From NCBI RefSeq assembly GCF_020010925.1, contig NZ_JAGJBZ010000001.1, positions 124,001-188,000 on the forward strand: a DNA stretch of 64,000 bases, read 5' to 3'. The translations under genes were made by a program, and so were the position numbers. This document shows, piece by piece, positions 19,823-28,995 of this stretch. A model generated the notes under the pieces. The model was not told the origin of the DNA and did no database searches. It saw nothing but the letters and a program-made list of their open reading frames with translations. Every line of letters begins with the position of its first letter. Position 1 is the first letter of the stretch. Source of the stretch: Streptomyces griseiscabiei (GTDB taxonomy: Bacteria > Actinomycetota > Actinomycetes > Streptomycetales > Streptomycetaceae).

Positions 19823-21622
19823 TTGATACCCCACATATCCAGCCGGTCCAGACGCACGCTGGTGCTGGCGGCCACGCTCGGCGCCGCCCTCGCGTTCGGC
19901 ACGCCGGGCGCCCTCGCGGGCACGCTCCCCGTACCCCCCTCCACCGCGCCCGCCGCCAAGGCACACGCTCCGGCCGCCGCGCCGGCCGCCCGGAGTGCGG
20001 ACTGGGTGGCCGGCACGCGTGCGTACCTCGTGATCACCGCCCCCGGTGACGGTGCGGCGGTCCGCTCCGCGATCACGGCCAACGGCGGCACCGTCTTCTC
20101 GGACTTCGACGCCATCGGCGTGATCGTCGCCCACTCGGCGTCCAGCGGATTCGCCGCCACCATGCGCGGCGTCGCCGGAGTGCAGCAGGTCGGCGCCACG
20201 CGCACCTCGGACGTCCCGGCCGACGCCTACAACCCGGCGCTCCCGGCCAATCCGTCCCAGTCCTCGACCCCGGCCGGAGAACCGGTCCGGGCCGACATGA
20301 GCCAGATCAAGGCCGACCAGGCCTGGGCCGTGAACCCGGGCTCCGCCTCTGTCAAGGTCGGCATCCTGGACACCGGTGTGGACGACCAGCACCAGGACAT
20401 CGCGCCCAACTTCAACGCGGCCGACTCGGTCTCCTGCGCCTACGGCAAGCCCGACACCCGTGCCGGTGCCTGGCGGGACGTCGACACGCACGGCACCCAC
20501 GTGGCGGGCACCGTCGCCGCGGCCAAGAACGGCAAGGGCGTCGTCGGCGTGGCCCCCGGGGTGAAGATCTCCGCGGTCCGGGTCGCCGAGCCGGGCACCG
20601 CCCTCTTCTTCGCCGAGAACACCATCTGCGGCTTCGTCTGGGCCGGTGACCACGGCTTCAAGGTCACCAACAACAGCTATTACACGGACCCGTGGCAGTT
20701 CAACTGCCCGGACAACATCGACCAGGCCGCCATCATCGAGGGCGTCGAGCGCGCCCAGGAGTACGCCGAGAGCAAGGGCTCCCTCCAGATCGCCGCCGCG
20801 GGCAACGAGAACTACGACCTCGCCCACAAGACGACCGACTCCGCGAGCCCGAACGACTCGACGCCGGTCACCCGCACCATCACCAACGCCTGCCTCGACA
20901 TCCCGACCGAGCTGCCGGGCGTGGTCACCGTCGCGGCCAACGGCACGGGCGTGACCAAGGCCTCGTTCTCCAACTACGGCCAGGGCGTCATCGACATCGC
21001 GGCGCCGGGCAGCAACGTGTACTCCACCGTCCCCGGCGGCGGCTACGGCAGCAAGAGCGGCACCTCGATGGCGACCCCGCACGTGGCCGGCGTGGCGGCG
21101 CTCATCGCCAGCGCCGACCCGGGCATCACCCCGGCGCAGATCCGCGCGAAGCTGGCCGCCCAGGCCAACGACATCGCCTGCCCCTCGGACAGCCGCTGCA
21201 CGGGCACGACGGCCAGCAACGCGTTCTTCGGCGAGGGACAGGTCGACGCCCTCAAGGCCGTCGGGGCCACCCCGCCGCCCGGCACGTTCTTCGAGAACCT
21301 CGCGGACTTCGCCATCGCCGACAACGCGACCGTGGAGAGCCCGATCGCCGTCACCGGCGTGACCGGCAACGCCCCGGCCACCCTCAAGGTGGGTGTGGAC
21401 ATCAAGCACACCTACACCGGGGACCTGAAGGTCGACCTGGTGGCACCGGACGGCACCGTCTACACCCTGCACAACCGCGCCGGCGGCAGCGCCGACAACA
21501 TCGCCCAGACCTACACCGTGAACGCCTCCTCGGAGGTCGCGAACGGCACCTGGAAGCTGCGCGTCAACGACAACGCCGCCTCCGACACGGGCAAGATCGA
21601 CGCCTGGAACCTGACCTTCTAG
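19823..21622 (+). CDS. Secreted subtilisin-like serine protease (S8) with P/Homo-B domain
   Basis: 599 aa from a TTG at 19823 (GGAGGA just upstream), which gives a clean signal peptide: RSRR, a hydrophobic LVLAATLGAALAF core and an ALAG cleavage region. An inhibitor-I9-like propeptide follows (about 60-135). The catalytic triad is complete: Asp183 (LDTGVD), His223 (THGTHVAG) and Ser415 (GTSMATPH). The C-terminal ~110 residues form a proprotein-convertase P domain (FADFAIADN, VDIKHTYTGDLKVDLVAPDG). It should degrade extracellular proteins. Longer in-frame extensions to 19418 lack a signal start and are rejected. The last 59 bp overlap the convergent gene's 3' end. Confidence 0.92.
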   Translation: MIPHISSRSRRTLVLAATLGAALAFGTPGALAGTLPVPPSTAPAAKAHAPAAAPAARSADWVAGTRAYLVITAPGDGAAVRSAITANGGTVFSDFDAIGVIVAHSASSGFAATMRGVAGVQQVGATRTSDVPADAYNPALPANPSQSSTPAGEPVRADMSQIKADQAWAVNPGSASVKVGILDTGVDDQHQDIAPNFNAADSVSCAYGKPDTRAGAWRDVDTHGTHVAGTVAAAKNGKGVVGVAPGVKISAVRVAEPGTALFFAENTICGFVWAGDHGFKVTNNSYYTDPWQFNCPDNIDQAAIIEGVERAQEYAESKGSLQIAAAGNENYDLAHKTTDSASPNDSTPVTRTITNACLDIPTELPGVVTVAANGTGVTKASFSNYGQGVIDIAAPGSNVYSTVPGGGYGSKSGTSMATPHVAGVAALIASADPGITPAQIRAKLAAQANDIACPSDSRCTGTTASNAFFGEGQVDALKAVGATPPPGTFFENLADFAIADNATVESPIAVTGVTGNAPATLKVGVDIKHTYTGDLKVDLVAPDGTVYTLHNRAGGSADNIAQTYTVNASSEVANGTWKLRVNDNAASDTGKIDAWNLTF

Positions 21623-24600
21623 CGCAGGACCCGGCAGCGCCCGCGTCCAGCACGCACAGCGCCGGCGACAGCCGCGCGCCGTGGCCGGGCCGTGCTCGGC
21701 GCAGCGGGGTGACACGTCGGGCTCCGGCCCTTCGTGTCACGACCGAGTCGATCAGGGTGGCCGCGGTGAACCCGACGGCGTCCTCGTCGATCGGTCTGGC
21801 CCTGTCCCCCGTGACCGCCCACTCCAGGTCCCGGCTCAGGCGGGGCTCGGAGGCGGGGTCGAGCAGCGCGGCAAGCATCCAGTGCTCCGCGTTCAGCACG
21901 CGCCGCGCCTCACCGGGCAACGCCTCGGGCAGCATCCTGCGCCTGCCGACCTCGCCGTTCCAGACCTCCGCGGCGGACGCCGTGTCGGGGCCGTCCGTCC
22001 ACAGCAGGGCCGGGTCCCGGGGCAGCAAGGCGGCGACGACGGCCCTGAGGACCGAGGAGTCGGTCCTGCGCAGTTCGTCCTTGGCCAGGGCGGCGTCCGT
22101 CACCTTCACCCGGAGCACGGCCCGCGCCCCGGGGGTGAGGAACGACTCGTCGTCGCTGTCCACCTGCGGCACTCCGCCCACGATCAGCCGGGCCATGGTC
22201 GGGGTGACGCCGGTGAGCCGGGCGAACTCCTCGGCGGCCGTCCGCATCCACGGGGCCGGTCCGCGCTCGTCCAGTTCGTGGAGGAACGCCGTGAGCCAGC
22301 CTTCCTCGCGGTCCTCACCGACCGGGGAGGAGGATGCGAGCGTGTAGGGGGCGGGGGCCTCGAAACGGCCGGACGGGTCGTGGAAGAGTGCCGTGAAGTC
22401 GCAGCCGTGCCGCTCGTGGATCGAGGTGCACCCGGTGACCGCGAGGAAGGCACCGCCGTCCAACGGCAGCACGCCCGTCCCGATTCCGTCGCGCCACTCG
22501 CCGTTCACGGTGCGCAGATGGCGCGCGTCGAGGTGGAGGGAGACCCGGCGCCAGCGCGAGTGCCCCGCCGCCGAGGCCAGCCCGAGCGCGTCGAACTCCC
22601 GCAGCAGCGTCACCAGGGCCTCCCGGTGCTCCGGCGAGGTGGTGGGTGACGCGACCCGGAACGCCGTCGCCGTGAGGAAGCCGGCCAGGGGCTCCTCGTA
22701 CAGGTAGCCGCCGGGCAGTGCAGGGCCGTCGACGTGCAGGCGGACGGCCGGGGCGGGCTCGCGGGCCGTGCCCACGGGCGGTGCGGCGGGGGCACCGGCC
22801 ATCGGCGCAGCCGTGGCGGGAGTACCGGCCGCCGACGTGGACGTGACCGGGGCACCGGCCGCGAGCGACACCGGCGCGAGGTCGTCGGCGGAGCGGCCGG
22901 ACGTCACGGACGCGTCGGACGCGCTCAGCGCCCGCCGCAGCGCCCGCAGTCGCCGGACGACGTCGTCCCGGTCGGCCGTGTAGTGGTGGTGGGGCGCACG
23001 GGAACCGTCGAGGCCGCTGAGCGCCTCGCGCAGCAGCCGGTCGGACGGTCCGGTGGGGCCCTCCTCCCCGTGGGCGCCGGAGACTTCCCCGGTCAGCCGG
23101 GTCGCCACCGCGTCGAGCACCTTCTGCTGCCCGGCGGTGTACCGCAGCACTCCGGTGACGCCCGCGCGCAGTGCCCTGTCGGTGACCTCGGGCAGCAACT
23201 CGCTCACGGCCGCCCCGGGTTCGGGCGCCTTGAGCAGCGCCCGCGCCGTCTCGTCGGAGATCCCGCGCAGTGCCTCGGAGCCCCGCGGGTCCCGGGGCCG
23301 CAGGCAGTGCCAGTACCGCAGCGGCGGAAGGACGGGGGTGCCCGCCACGAAGTCGCCCGGGGGGCCGTCCATCCTCGCGGAGGCGTGCACGACTCCGTCC
23401 GGGTCGACGAGTTCGACGCGCCAGCCGTCCCGGACGGCGGCCATGAGCCGGACGGCACCGGGGAACCGCACCGCGGCGTACGGCATTCCCCGCTCCTGCG
23501 ACACGGTGACCCGGCGTCCGGCCAGGTCCTCGCCGCACCAGGAGTGGTCGGGCAGGCGCACCGCGCGCCAGCCGAGCAGCCCGTCCACCGGCACCCCGGC
23601 GGGAGTGGCCTCGGCGAAGGGGTAGGGCGCCAGCGAGCCCGGAACCGGGGTGCCCTCCCCGTCGGGATCGTCAGGATCGTCGGGAGCGGTGAGAAAGGCG
23701 GGCACGCTCGGGCGGCCGAGCCGTCCGGTGGCCGGGTCGTACTGCAGCCAGTCCCCGCCCCAGGCCCAGTAGGAGGTGCCGTCCCCGACCACACCGGCCT
23801 CGGCGGGCACGGTGGTGTCGCCCCGTCGCAGGACGCCGGGGAAACCGGTGGTGCGTCCGCCGCCCGGCAGGGGCAGGGTCGGGACGCCGACGCCCTCCCG
23901 GTACCAGTTCAGCCGGGTGCCCCGGACGTCGCGGGTGCCCGCCAGGGGCAGGACCCGGTCGGGACTGTGGTGCCAGTACCCGCGCAGCCCGTGACCGTAG
24001 GTGTCCCAGTGGACGAGCAGTTCACCGTCCACGAAGTGGAACCCGGGGTGACCGTGGATTCCCTGGTCCGGCAGCCGCAGATCGTGGGTGAGCACGGTGC
24101 CCTCGGTGCCGATCACCCGGACCTGCGCGGCACCGGCGGTGATGAGGTACGGCCACGCGTCGGCGACGTACAGGTCCCCGACGTGCTGCCCGCTCACCAG
24201 GTCGCGGGCGGCTTCCTCCCAGGCGGGCCAGCCGAGTTCGTCGATGAGCCCGGCCCTGAGCGTGCGGGCGAGGAGCGGGGCGAGGTCGCCGGCGGCCAGC
24301 TCCCGCAGCTCGTCCTCGGCGAGCCTGAGCGCCTCGTCGGGGAGCCACTTCAGCCGGCGCATCGTGTCGGGGAGGCCGGGCAGTCCGGTGGCGGTCGGGC
24401 GCCGCGCCACCTCGCGCACCCAGTCGGCCAGCATCAACCGGCCGCCGGGCGACTGGGCGAGGACCCGGATCGTGTCCAGGTCGTCCTCGTCGTCGCCGAA
24501 GGTGTCGGCCGCTTCGTGGAAGGCGTGCCGGAACCGCTCGTCGGCGGCGAGGGCGAGCAGGTCGCGCCGGCCGTCGCCCTTCGCCCAGCTCCGTGGTTCG

Positions 24601-25859
24601 ATCCGGCGGTGGATGCCGGTGGGCACGTCCAGGGTGAGCAGCAGGTCCAGGAGATCCAGATCGTGCCCTGCCCGCAACTCCCCTCCCGAAGCGGCGAGTT
24701 CGGCGCGCAGCCGGTCGGCGGACAGTTCCGTGATCCGGTACAGGGCGGGGAGTCGCGTGGTTTCGAAGTAGCTGTGCGACCGCGCCTGGAACTCCAGGAA
24801 GCGGGCGAACCAGCCGGCGGTGCCGTCCTCGGGCCGCTCCTCGTCCGGCAGCGTGTCGTCCCAGAGCCCCACGAGGGCCCCGGACTCCTCCAGGATGTCC
24901 AGCCACAGCAGGAGTACAGCGCGGTCGCCGGAGTCGGGCATGACGTTCAGCAGCCTGCCGCGCACCTCGGGTTCGCGCCGGGCGAGGGCGATGACGGCCG
25001 TGCGGTGGCTCTTCCACCAGCCTGGCGCCGCCTTCGCCGTGGCCGGCAGCGCGAGCAGGTCGGCCAGATAGGCCTGCTCGACCTCGCTCCCCTGCGCTCC
25101 CGCCGCGCGGGTCAGCCTGCGCACATCGGTCGCCAGCTGGGCGGACGGTACGAGTCCGCCCGCGGTGCGCCGCACGCACAGCCGGGTGAAGCGCCCCAGG
25201 GCCTCGGCCGCCGGAACCCTGGCGGCCAGTTCCTTGGCGTACCCCGACAGCGCGGTCGCCGTGAGCGCCCCGGCCAGGGCGAACTCCAGGAAGACGGCGT
25301 CCAGTCGCTCCTCGTCCACGGTGAGCCCGTGCGCGGCCTCGGCCTCACGGGCCCGGCCGAACATCTGCCCGGCGTAGGTGGGGTTCTCCACCGACAGGAA
25401 GACGCGTCCGGCCTGTTCGTAGAAGGTGGGCAGGAAGTGCGGTACGGCGGCGGCCAGTCGGCGGGCGGTCTCCCGGCAGGCGTCCAGGGCCGTCTTCGGC
25501 CTCGTCCTCGCCCGGCTCGCGATCCGCTCCAGCTCGGGGACGACACCGAGCGCGTACGGCGCGTCCTCGGGGTGGTGCACCAGCACCCACGCCGGGAAGC
25601 CGAGCGCCTGCCGCGCCCCCAGGCCGACCTCGACCGGTTCCGCGGCCGGCGCGAGGCCGAGGTGAGAGGCGGCCTGGTCCTCCGCCGCGCCCAGTTCCCC
25701 GGCGACCAGACGCACGATCACGCGGTCGTCGAGTCCCGGGTGCGTGTACGACCGTGCCGTCAGTGGTACCGCCCGCTCGCCGGCCCCTGCCGTGCCGAGT
25801 GGCAACACCGCCCCGGCCGCCAGCAGTTCCTCGTACGACACCCGCACTCCCCCGCTCAC
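21564..25859 (-). CDS. Large conserved protein of unknown function (possible NTPase-associated propeller/helical-repeat protein)
   Basis: 1431 aa, no signal peptide or membrane segment. The N-terminal ~560 residues are helical and rich in Glu/Arg/Leu. Residues about 560-860 contain repeated aromatic-Gly strands (HVGDLYVADAWPYL, FHFVDGELLVHWDTYGHG, GYWHHSPDRVLPLAG, SYWAWGGDWLQYD) that look like propeller blades. An Ala/Pro/Thr-rich linker comes near 1030-1075, then a mixed C-terminal domain. The GTG start overlaps the stop of the 162-aa gene (GTGA), so they form a unit. I recall similar large Streptomyces proteins encoded beside MoxR ATPases and vWA proteins, but neither is present here. The last ~50 residues turn Arg/Cys-rich and run into the opposing protease gene, so the native end may be earlier. 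Confidence 0.75.
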   Translation of the reverse strand: MSGGVRVSYEELLAAGAVLPLGTAGAGERAVPLTARSYTHPGLDDRVIVRLVAGELGAAEDQAASHLGLAPAAEPVEVGLGARQALGFPAWVLVHHPEDAPYALGVVPELERIASRARTRPKTALDACRETARRLAAAVPHFLPTFYEQAGRVFLSVENPTYAGQMFGRAREAEAAHGLTVDEERLDAVFLEFALAGALTATALSGYAKELAARVPAAEALGRFTRLCVRRTAGGLVPSAQLATDVRRLTRAAGAQGSEVEQAYLADLLALPATAKAAPGWWKSHRTAVIALARREPEVRGRLLNVMPDSGDRAVLLLWLDILEESGALVGLWDDTLPDEERPEDGTAGWFARFLEFQARSHSYFETTRLPALYRITELSADRLRAELAASGGELRAGHDLDLLDLLLTLDVPTGIHRRIEPRSWAKGDGRRDLLALAADERFRHAFHEAADTFGDDEDDLDTIRVLAQSPGGRLMLADWVREVARRPTATGLPGLPDTMRRLKWLPDEALRLAEDELRELAAGDLAPLLARTLRAGLIDELGWPAWEEAARDLVSGQHVGDLYVADAWPYLITAGAAQVRVIGTEGTVLTHDLRLPDQGIHGHPGFHFVDGELLVHWDTYGHGLRGYWHHSPDRVLPLAGTRDVRGTRLNWYREGVGVPTLPLPGGGRTTGFPGVLRRGDTTVPAEAGVVGDGTSYWAWGGDWLQYDPATGRLGRPSVPAFLTAPDDPDDPDGEGTPVPGSLAPYPFAEATPAGVPVDGLLGWRAVRLPDHSWCGEDLAGRRVTVSQERGMPYAAVRFPGAVRLMAAVRDGWRVELVDPDGVVHASARMDGPPGDFVAGTPVLPPLRYWHCLRPRDPRGSEALRGISDETARALLKAPEPGAAVSELLPEVTDRALRAGVTGVLRYTAGQQKVLDAVATRLTGEVSGAHGEEGPTGPSDRLLREALSGLDGSRAPHHHYTADRDDVVRRLRALRRALSASDASVTSGRSADDLAPVSLAAGAPVTSTSAAGTPATAAPMAGAPAAPPVGTAREPAPAVRLHVDGPALPGGYLYEEPLAGFLTATAFRVASPTTSPEHREALVTLLREFDALGLASAAGHSRWRRVSLHLDARHLRTVNGEWRDGIGTGVLPLDGGAFLAVTGCTSIHERHGCDFTALFHDPSGRFEAPAPYTLASSSPVGEDREEGWLTAFLHELDERGPAPWMRTAAEEFARLTGVTPTMARLIVGGVPQVDSDDESFLTPGARAVLRVKVTDAALAKDELRRTDSSVLRAVVAALLPRDPALLWTDGPDTASAAEVWNGEVGRRRMLPEALPGEARRVLNAEHWMLAALLDPASEPRLSRDLEWAVTGDRARPIDEDAVGFTAATLIDSVVTRRAGARRVTPLRRARPGHGARLSPALCVLDAGAAGSCARRSGSRRRSCPCRRRRCR

Positions 25860-26344
25860 CCGCCCGTCCCCTCTTCGAACGCCCGCCCGGCGTACAGCGC
25901 CGCCGTCCTCCGCGTCCCCTCCGACCAGGCCACTCGCTCGGCGTCACGCACCCGGCAGATGGCCAGGGAGCCGGAGACCCGGTGGTCGAGGGCAGTGTCA
26001 CGCGCGGCGCGTACGGAGCACCGGAACAGGGCCCCGGCGAACTCCGGGACGTCCGTCGCCCTGGAGTCCGGGTCCGCCGGCTTGCCCGCGGCCTCGTGCC
26101 GCTCCAGCCACGCGGCGAACCCGCGCAGCCGCTCCACCTCCGGATGGCCCCTGGGCACCTTGGGCAGCGACCCCACCTGCCGGCCCGCCGCCCGGCCGGA
26201 CACGGTCCCGGCCGCAACTCGCCCCTCCACCAGGGCGACTTCGTACGCGCCGCCCGCCGCAAGCCAGCCCACCGGCTCCGCCTTCCGCACCAAGAGCACT
26301 CGAAGAGAACCAGGAGAGACCCCGGAGAGAACTCGAATCGTCAC
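25856..26344 (-). CDS. Small conserved protein of unknown function, partner of the 1431-aa protein
   Basis: 162 aa, GTG start. A short beta-rich N-terminus (RVLLVRKAEPVGWLAAGG) is followed by Ala/Arg-rich helices. No catalytic motif, signal or membrane segment. It is translationally coupled through GTGA to the large downstream protein, which suggests an obligate partner or chaperone. Its opening resembles small accessory proteins I remember from MoxR-vWA conflict-type operons; that is a weak memory, not a demonstrated match. Confidence 0.65.
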   Translation of the reverse strand: MTIRVLSGVSPGSLRVLLVRKAEPVGWLAAGGAYEVALVEGRVAAGTVSGRAAGRQVGSLPKVPRGHPEVERLRGFAAWLERHEAAGKPADPDSRATDVPEFAGALFRCSVRAARDTALDHRVSGSLAICRVRDAERVAWSEGTRRTAALYAGRAFEEGTGG

Positions 26345-26560
26345 ACCGTGCGCCGGGCTCCGGCACTCGGTGTGACGATGAGCGGAACACTAGAAGCAGC
26401 CACTGACAATCACCCCGGGCGACTCCCTCCGGCGTACGCCGAGTCAAGCCCGGCGACCTGGGGCGACGCATCCGGGGAACCACGTAATCGCGGTACGTAC
26501 TACCGGCCGGTCATCAGGAGGGAGTTAAGTTGTTCTCCTGCTGCCCGGGAGAAGACGTAC

Positions 26561-27043
26561 GTGCCCCTCGACGACCGACCCGCTCGGGATCTGCTCCGTC
26601 AACTCGACGACCCGGACCACCTGGAATTCCCACGCGGATACGATCATGCCGCCGCGCGAGCGAGGTTCGACCGGCTCGCGATCCGCCTGGACCGGCGATT
26701 CCGGTGCATCTGCAGCGTCGACCGGGGCGTCCAGGATGCCAGCCACCACGGGACGATCGTCATCCCCGACACCGCGGCGGCCAGTGGAGAGCGCATCACC
26801 GTGACCGTCAGCAACTTCGGGAACCTGACAGCGGTGGCCCTGGGCAACCCCGGCAGCTACGACGAGGACGAGGAGAGCATCCTCTTCGAGACCGCCGACC
26901 GTCGCCGCATCGAGGACGAACTCGAAGCGCTCGGCTACACGGCCGTCTCCGAGCATCTGCTCCGGGCCCGATACGACGGCGTCGGCAAGCTCGGCTCCTC
27001 CGTCGTCCGGACCTGGTGGGACCGCTTCTTCGACTACCTGTGA
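26561..27043 (+). CDS. Hypothetical protein, 160 aa
   Basis: GTG start with GGGAGAAG 6 nt upstream. No family recognised. The middle has beta-rich segments (HGTIVIPDT, ITVTVSNFGNLTAVALGN) and a charged C-terminus ending in WWDRFFDYL. It is soluble, with no signal peptide. It stands alone upstream of the WD40 gene (153-bp gap). A stronger AGGAGGG lies farther upstream at 26517-26523, but only an out-of-frame TTG follows it, so GTG 26561 is preferred. Confidence 0.65.
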   Translation: MPLDDRPARDLLRQLDDPDHLEFPRGYDHAAARARFDRLAIRLDRRFRCICSVDRGVQDASHHGTIVIPDTAAASGERITVTVSNFGNLTAVALGNPGSYDEDEESILFETADRRRIEDELEALGYTAVSEHLLRARYDGVGKLGSSVVRTWWDRFFDYL

Positions 27044-27196
27044 GATCACTCCGGGCGGCGCCGGCCATGTCGGCCGGGCGCCGGCCGTGGCGTGGTACGG
27101 CCGGGGGCGAGGACCGTCGAGAGGAGCCGGGGCGGGAACTTCCGGGTGGGTCCGGGCGGCTTCGGCCGCGAAAATGGCAGCTCTATCATCTCGTCC

Positions 27197-28255
27197 ATGT
27201 CCGACGGCCCGGGCGCTGACCTGCCCTCCCGACTTCGGTCCACCCTGACCGGCCACGAACACGGCGTCTGGTCGCTGGCGACCGCCGTGGTGGACGGCCG
27301 TCCTGTCGCCGTCACCGGCGGCCACGACGAGACGGTCCGCATCTGGGACCTCGCCGACGGCCGACCCGTGGGCGGTCCCCTGGTCGGCCACAACGGCCTG
27401 GTTCACGACGGCGAAGTGTGGGCGGTTGCCACGGCCACGGTCGACGGTCGTCCCGTCGCCCTGTCCGGTGGCGGAAGCACGCGCATACACCTGTGGGACC
27501 TGACCACGGGCCTGCACATGGCCGAACCGCTGGACCACGCCGTCGGCCACATGTGCGCGGCGGCGACGACAACTGCGGTGGACGGACGCCCTGTTGCCGT
27601 CACGGGTCATGCCGACGGCGCGGTACGGATGTGGGACCTGGCCGGCGGGAATCAGATCGGTGAGCCCCTGGCTGGCCACACCGACTGGGTGGAGGCGGTG
27701 GCGACAGCCGTGGTGGACGGCCGGCCCGTCGCCGTCACGGGCAGCAACGACACCACCGTACGGGTGTGGGACCTGACCGACCGGACTCAGATCGGTGAGC
27801 CTCTGACAGGCCACACCGACGAGGTGCGCGCCGCTGCGACAGCCGTGATCGACGGTCAGGCCGTCGCCGTCACGGGCGACTCCGACGCAACGGTACGCGT
27901 ATGGGACCTGGCCACCGGTCAGCCCGCAGCCGAACCCCTGGACGTGCACTCCGCGGTGGGCTCGCTGACGACAACAGTGGTGGGGAGCCGTCCCGTCGCC
28001 CTGGCCGGCACCGCGGACGGCACGGTACGGATCTGGGACCCGGTCACCGGCCGGCCGATCGGTGAGCCCCTGAAGGGGCACCGGGGCATGGTCTGGGGAG
28101 CGGCGACTGCCGTGCTGGACGGCCGACCCGTCGCCGTCACCGGCGGCAACGACAGGACCGTACGGGTCTGGGACCTGACCGGGCTCGCGGCGCCCGACCG
28201 AGCTGAGCACCGCCCGGTCACCGGACACGGCGGGGCCTTCGCCGCGGGTGGGTGA
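27197..28255 (+). CDS. WD40-repeat protein, seven-bladed beta-propeller
   Basis: 352 aa made almost entirely of seven ~45-residue repeats with the pattern GH..V...ATAVVDGRPVAVTG..D.TVRVWDL, each ending in a variant of GEPL. Seven repeats is exactly one closed propeller. There is no signal peptide, kinase or NACHT domain attached, so it is a free scaffold. The start ATG is chosen because repeat 1 begins about 15 residues later; an upstream in-frame extension to 27092 is Gly/Arg-rich and unlikely. The following gene begins 12 bp after its stop. Its partner is unknown. Confidence 0.88.
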   Translation: MSDGPGADLPSRLRSTLTGHEHGVWSLATAVVDGRPVAVTGGHDETVRIWDLADGRPVGGPLVGHNGLVHDGEVWAVATATVDGRPVALSGGGSTRIHLWDLTTGLHMAEPLDHAVGHMCAAATTTAVDGRPVAVTGHADGAVRMWDLAGGNQIGEPLAGHTDWVEAVATAVVDGRPVAVTGSNDTTVRVWDLTDRTQIGEPLTGHTDEVRAAATAVIDGQAVAVTGDSDATVRVWDLATGQPAAEPLDVHSAVGSLTTTVVGSRPVALAGTADGTVRIWDPVTGRPIGEPLKGHRGMVWGAATAVLDGRPVAVTGGNDRTVRVWDLTGLAAPDRAEHRPVTGHGGAFAAGG

Positions 28256-28267
28256 GACGCTGTCGCC

Positions 28268-28852
28268 GTGATGGAACGGAAGACTTTCCGGACGCATCTC
28301 CGGCAGTCCGCCACCGGCCTCCTGGAGCGCGTCCCCGACCGACTGAAGGGCGAGATATACGTCCTGGCTTTCAATGTCTGGCGCCTCGACGCCGACAACC
28401 GCCACCCGTACGTGGAGATCGGCTACAACACCGAGAGCCGGTACGAGGAAGCGATGCGCCGGGGTGATTCCGATCCCTGGGAGGTGCGCTGGAACTATGC
28501 CTTCTGGATCCTCGACGGCTTCGACAGGCTCGGGAACGTCCCCGAGGACCCGGCCGGCGGCCCGCTCCACGAGGAGGAGGCCCGGGAGCTCGGCATCTGG
28601 TACGACGGCGACTTCGATCTCACCCGGATGCTGGCGGACGATGAGCTCCGCGCCAAGTCCCGCCTCCTCGAACGCCACTTCCAGGACGCCGTTGTCGACC
28701 TCGCCCGCCATCTCCACGCGAGCGGCACCCTCCGGAGGATCTTCGGCCGCCCGCTGCCCGTGGTCGTGTTCGACATGGACTGCCCGGGCTGGGAGGAAGA
28801 GGCCACCAAGGCCTCCAACCCGCCCGAACTGATCGAGGACTTCTTGGGGTGA
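28268..28852 (+). CDS. Hypothetical protein, 194 aa
   Basis: Starts GTG at 28268 or ATG at 28271, close behind the WD40 gene and probably co-transcribed. Features: IYVLAFNVWRLDADNRHPYVEIGYNTE early, then a Trp-rich WEVRWNYAFWILDGFD segment, acidic helices and PLPVVVFDMDCPGW near the end. This layout weakly recalls DUF4303-type proteins found with immunity and SMI1-like genes, but I cannot confirm it. Soluble, no signal. Confidence 0.7.
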   Translation: MMERKTFRTHLRQSATGLLERVPDRLKGEIYVLAFNVWRLDADNRHPYVEIGYNTESRYEEAMRRGDSDPWEVRWNYAFWILDGFDRLGNVPEDPAGGPLHEEEARELGIWYDGDFDLTRMLADDELRAKSRLLERHFQDAVVDLARHLHASGTLRRIFGRPLPVVVFDMDCPGWEEEATKASNPPELIEDFLG

Positions 28853-28995
28853 ACCCGGTCTCCCGCGCCTGCTCCCGCGCCTTCGCGACGGAGCACGAGT
28901 GCGAGTACGTGGAACTACGTAACTCGCTACGGGGACCCGCTTGGGAGGGTTTCCGCAAGCGAGAAGGAGCCGCGGGCACAACTACAGTGCCGGTC

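Noticed and set aside
18875..21715. 946-aa minus-strand ORF opposite the protease
   Set aside because: Antisense of a subtilisin with an intact catalytic triad; composition is Arg/Gly-rich noise.
22734..26375. 1213-aa plus-strand ORF opposite the large unknown protein
   Set aside because: Shadow frame; the minus-strand protein has normal amino-acid composition and coupling with its neighbour.
27230..28190. Regular ~135-bp DNA repeats that could suggest a repeat array
   Set aside because: They are in-frame coding repeats of the WD40 propeller, not CRISPR or intergenic repeats.
26525..28981. 818-aa minus-strand ORF opposite the WD40 gene
   Set aside because: Its apparent repeats are the reverse complement of the WD40 repeats.
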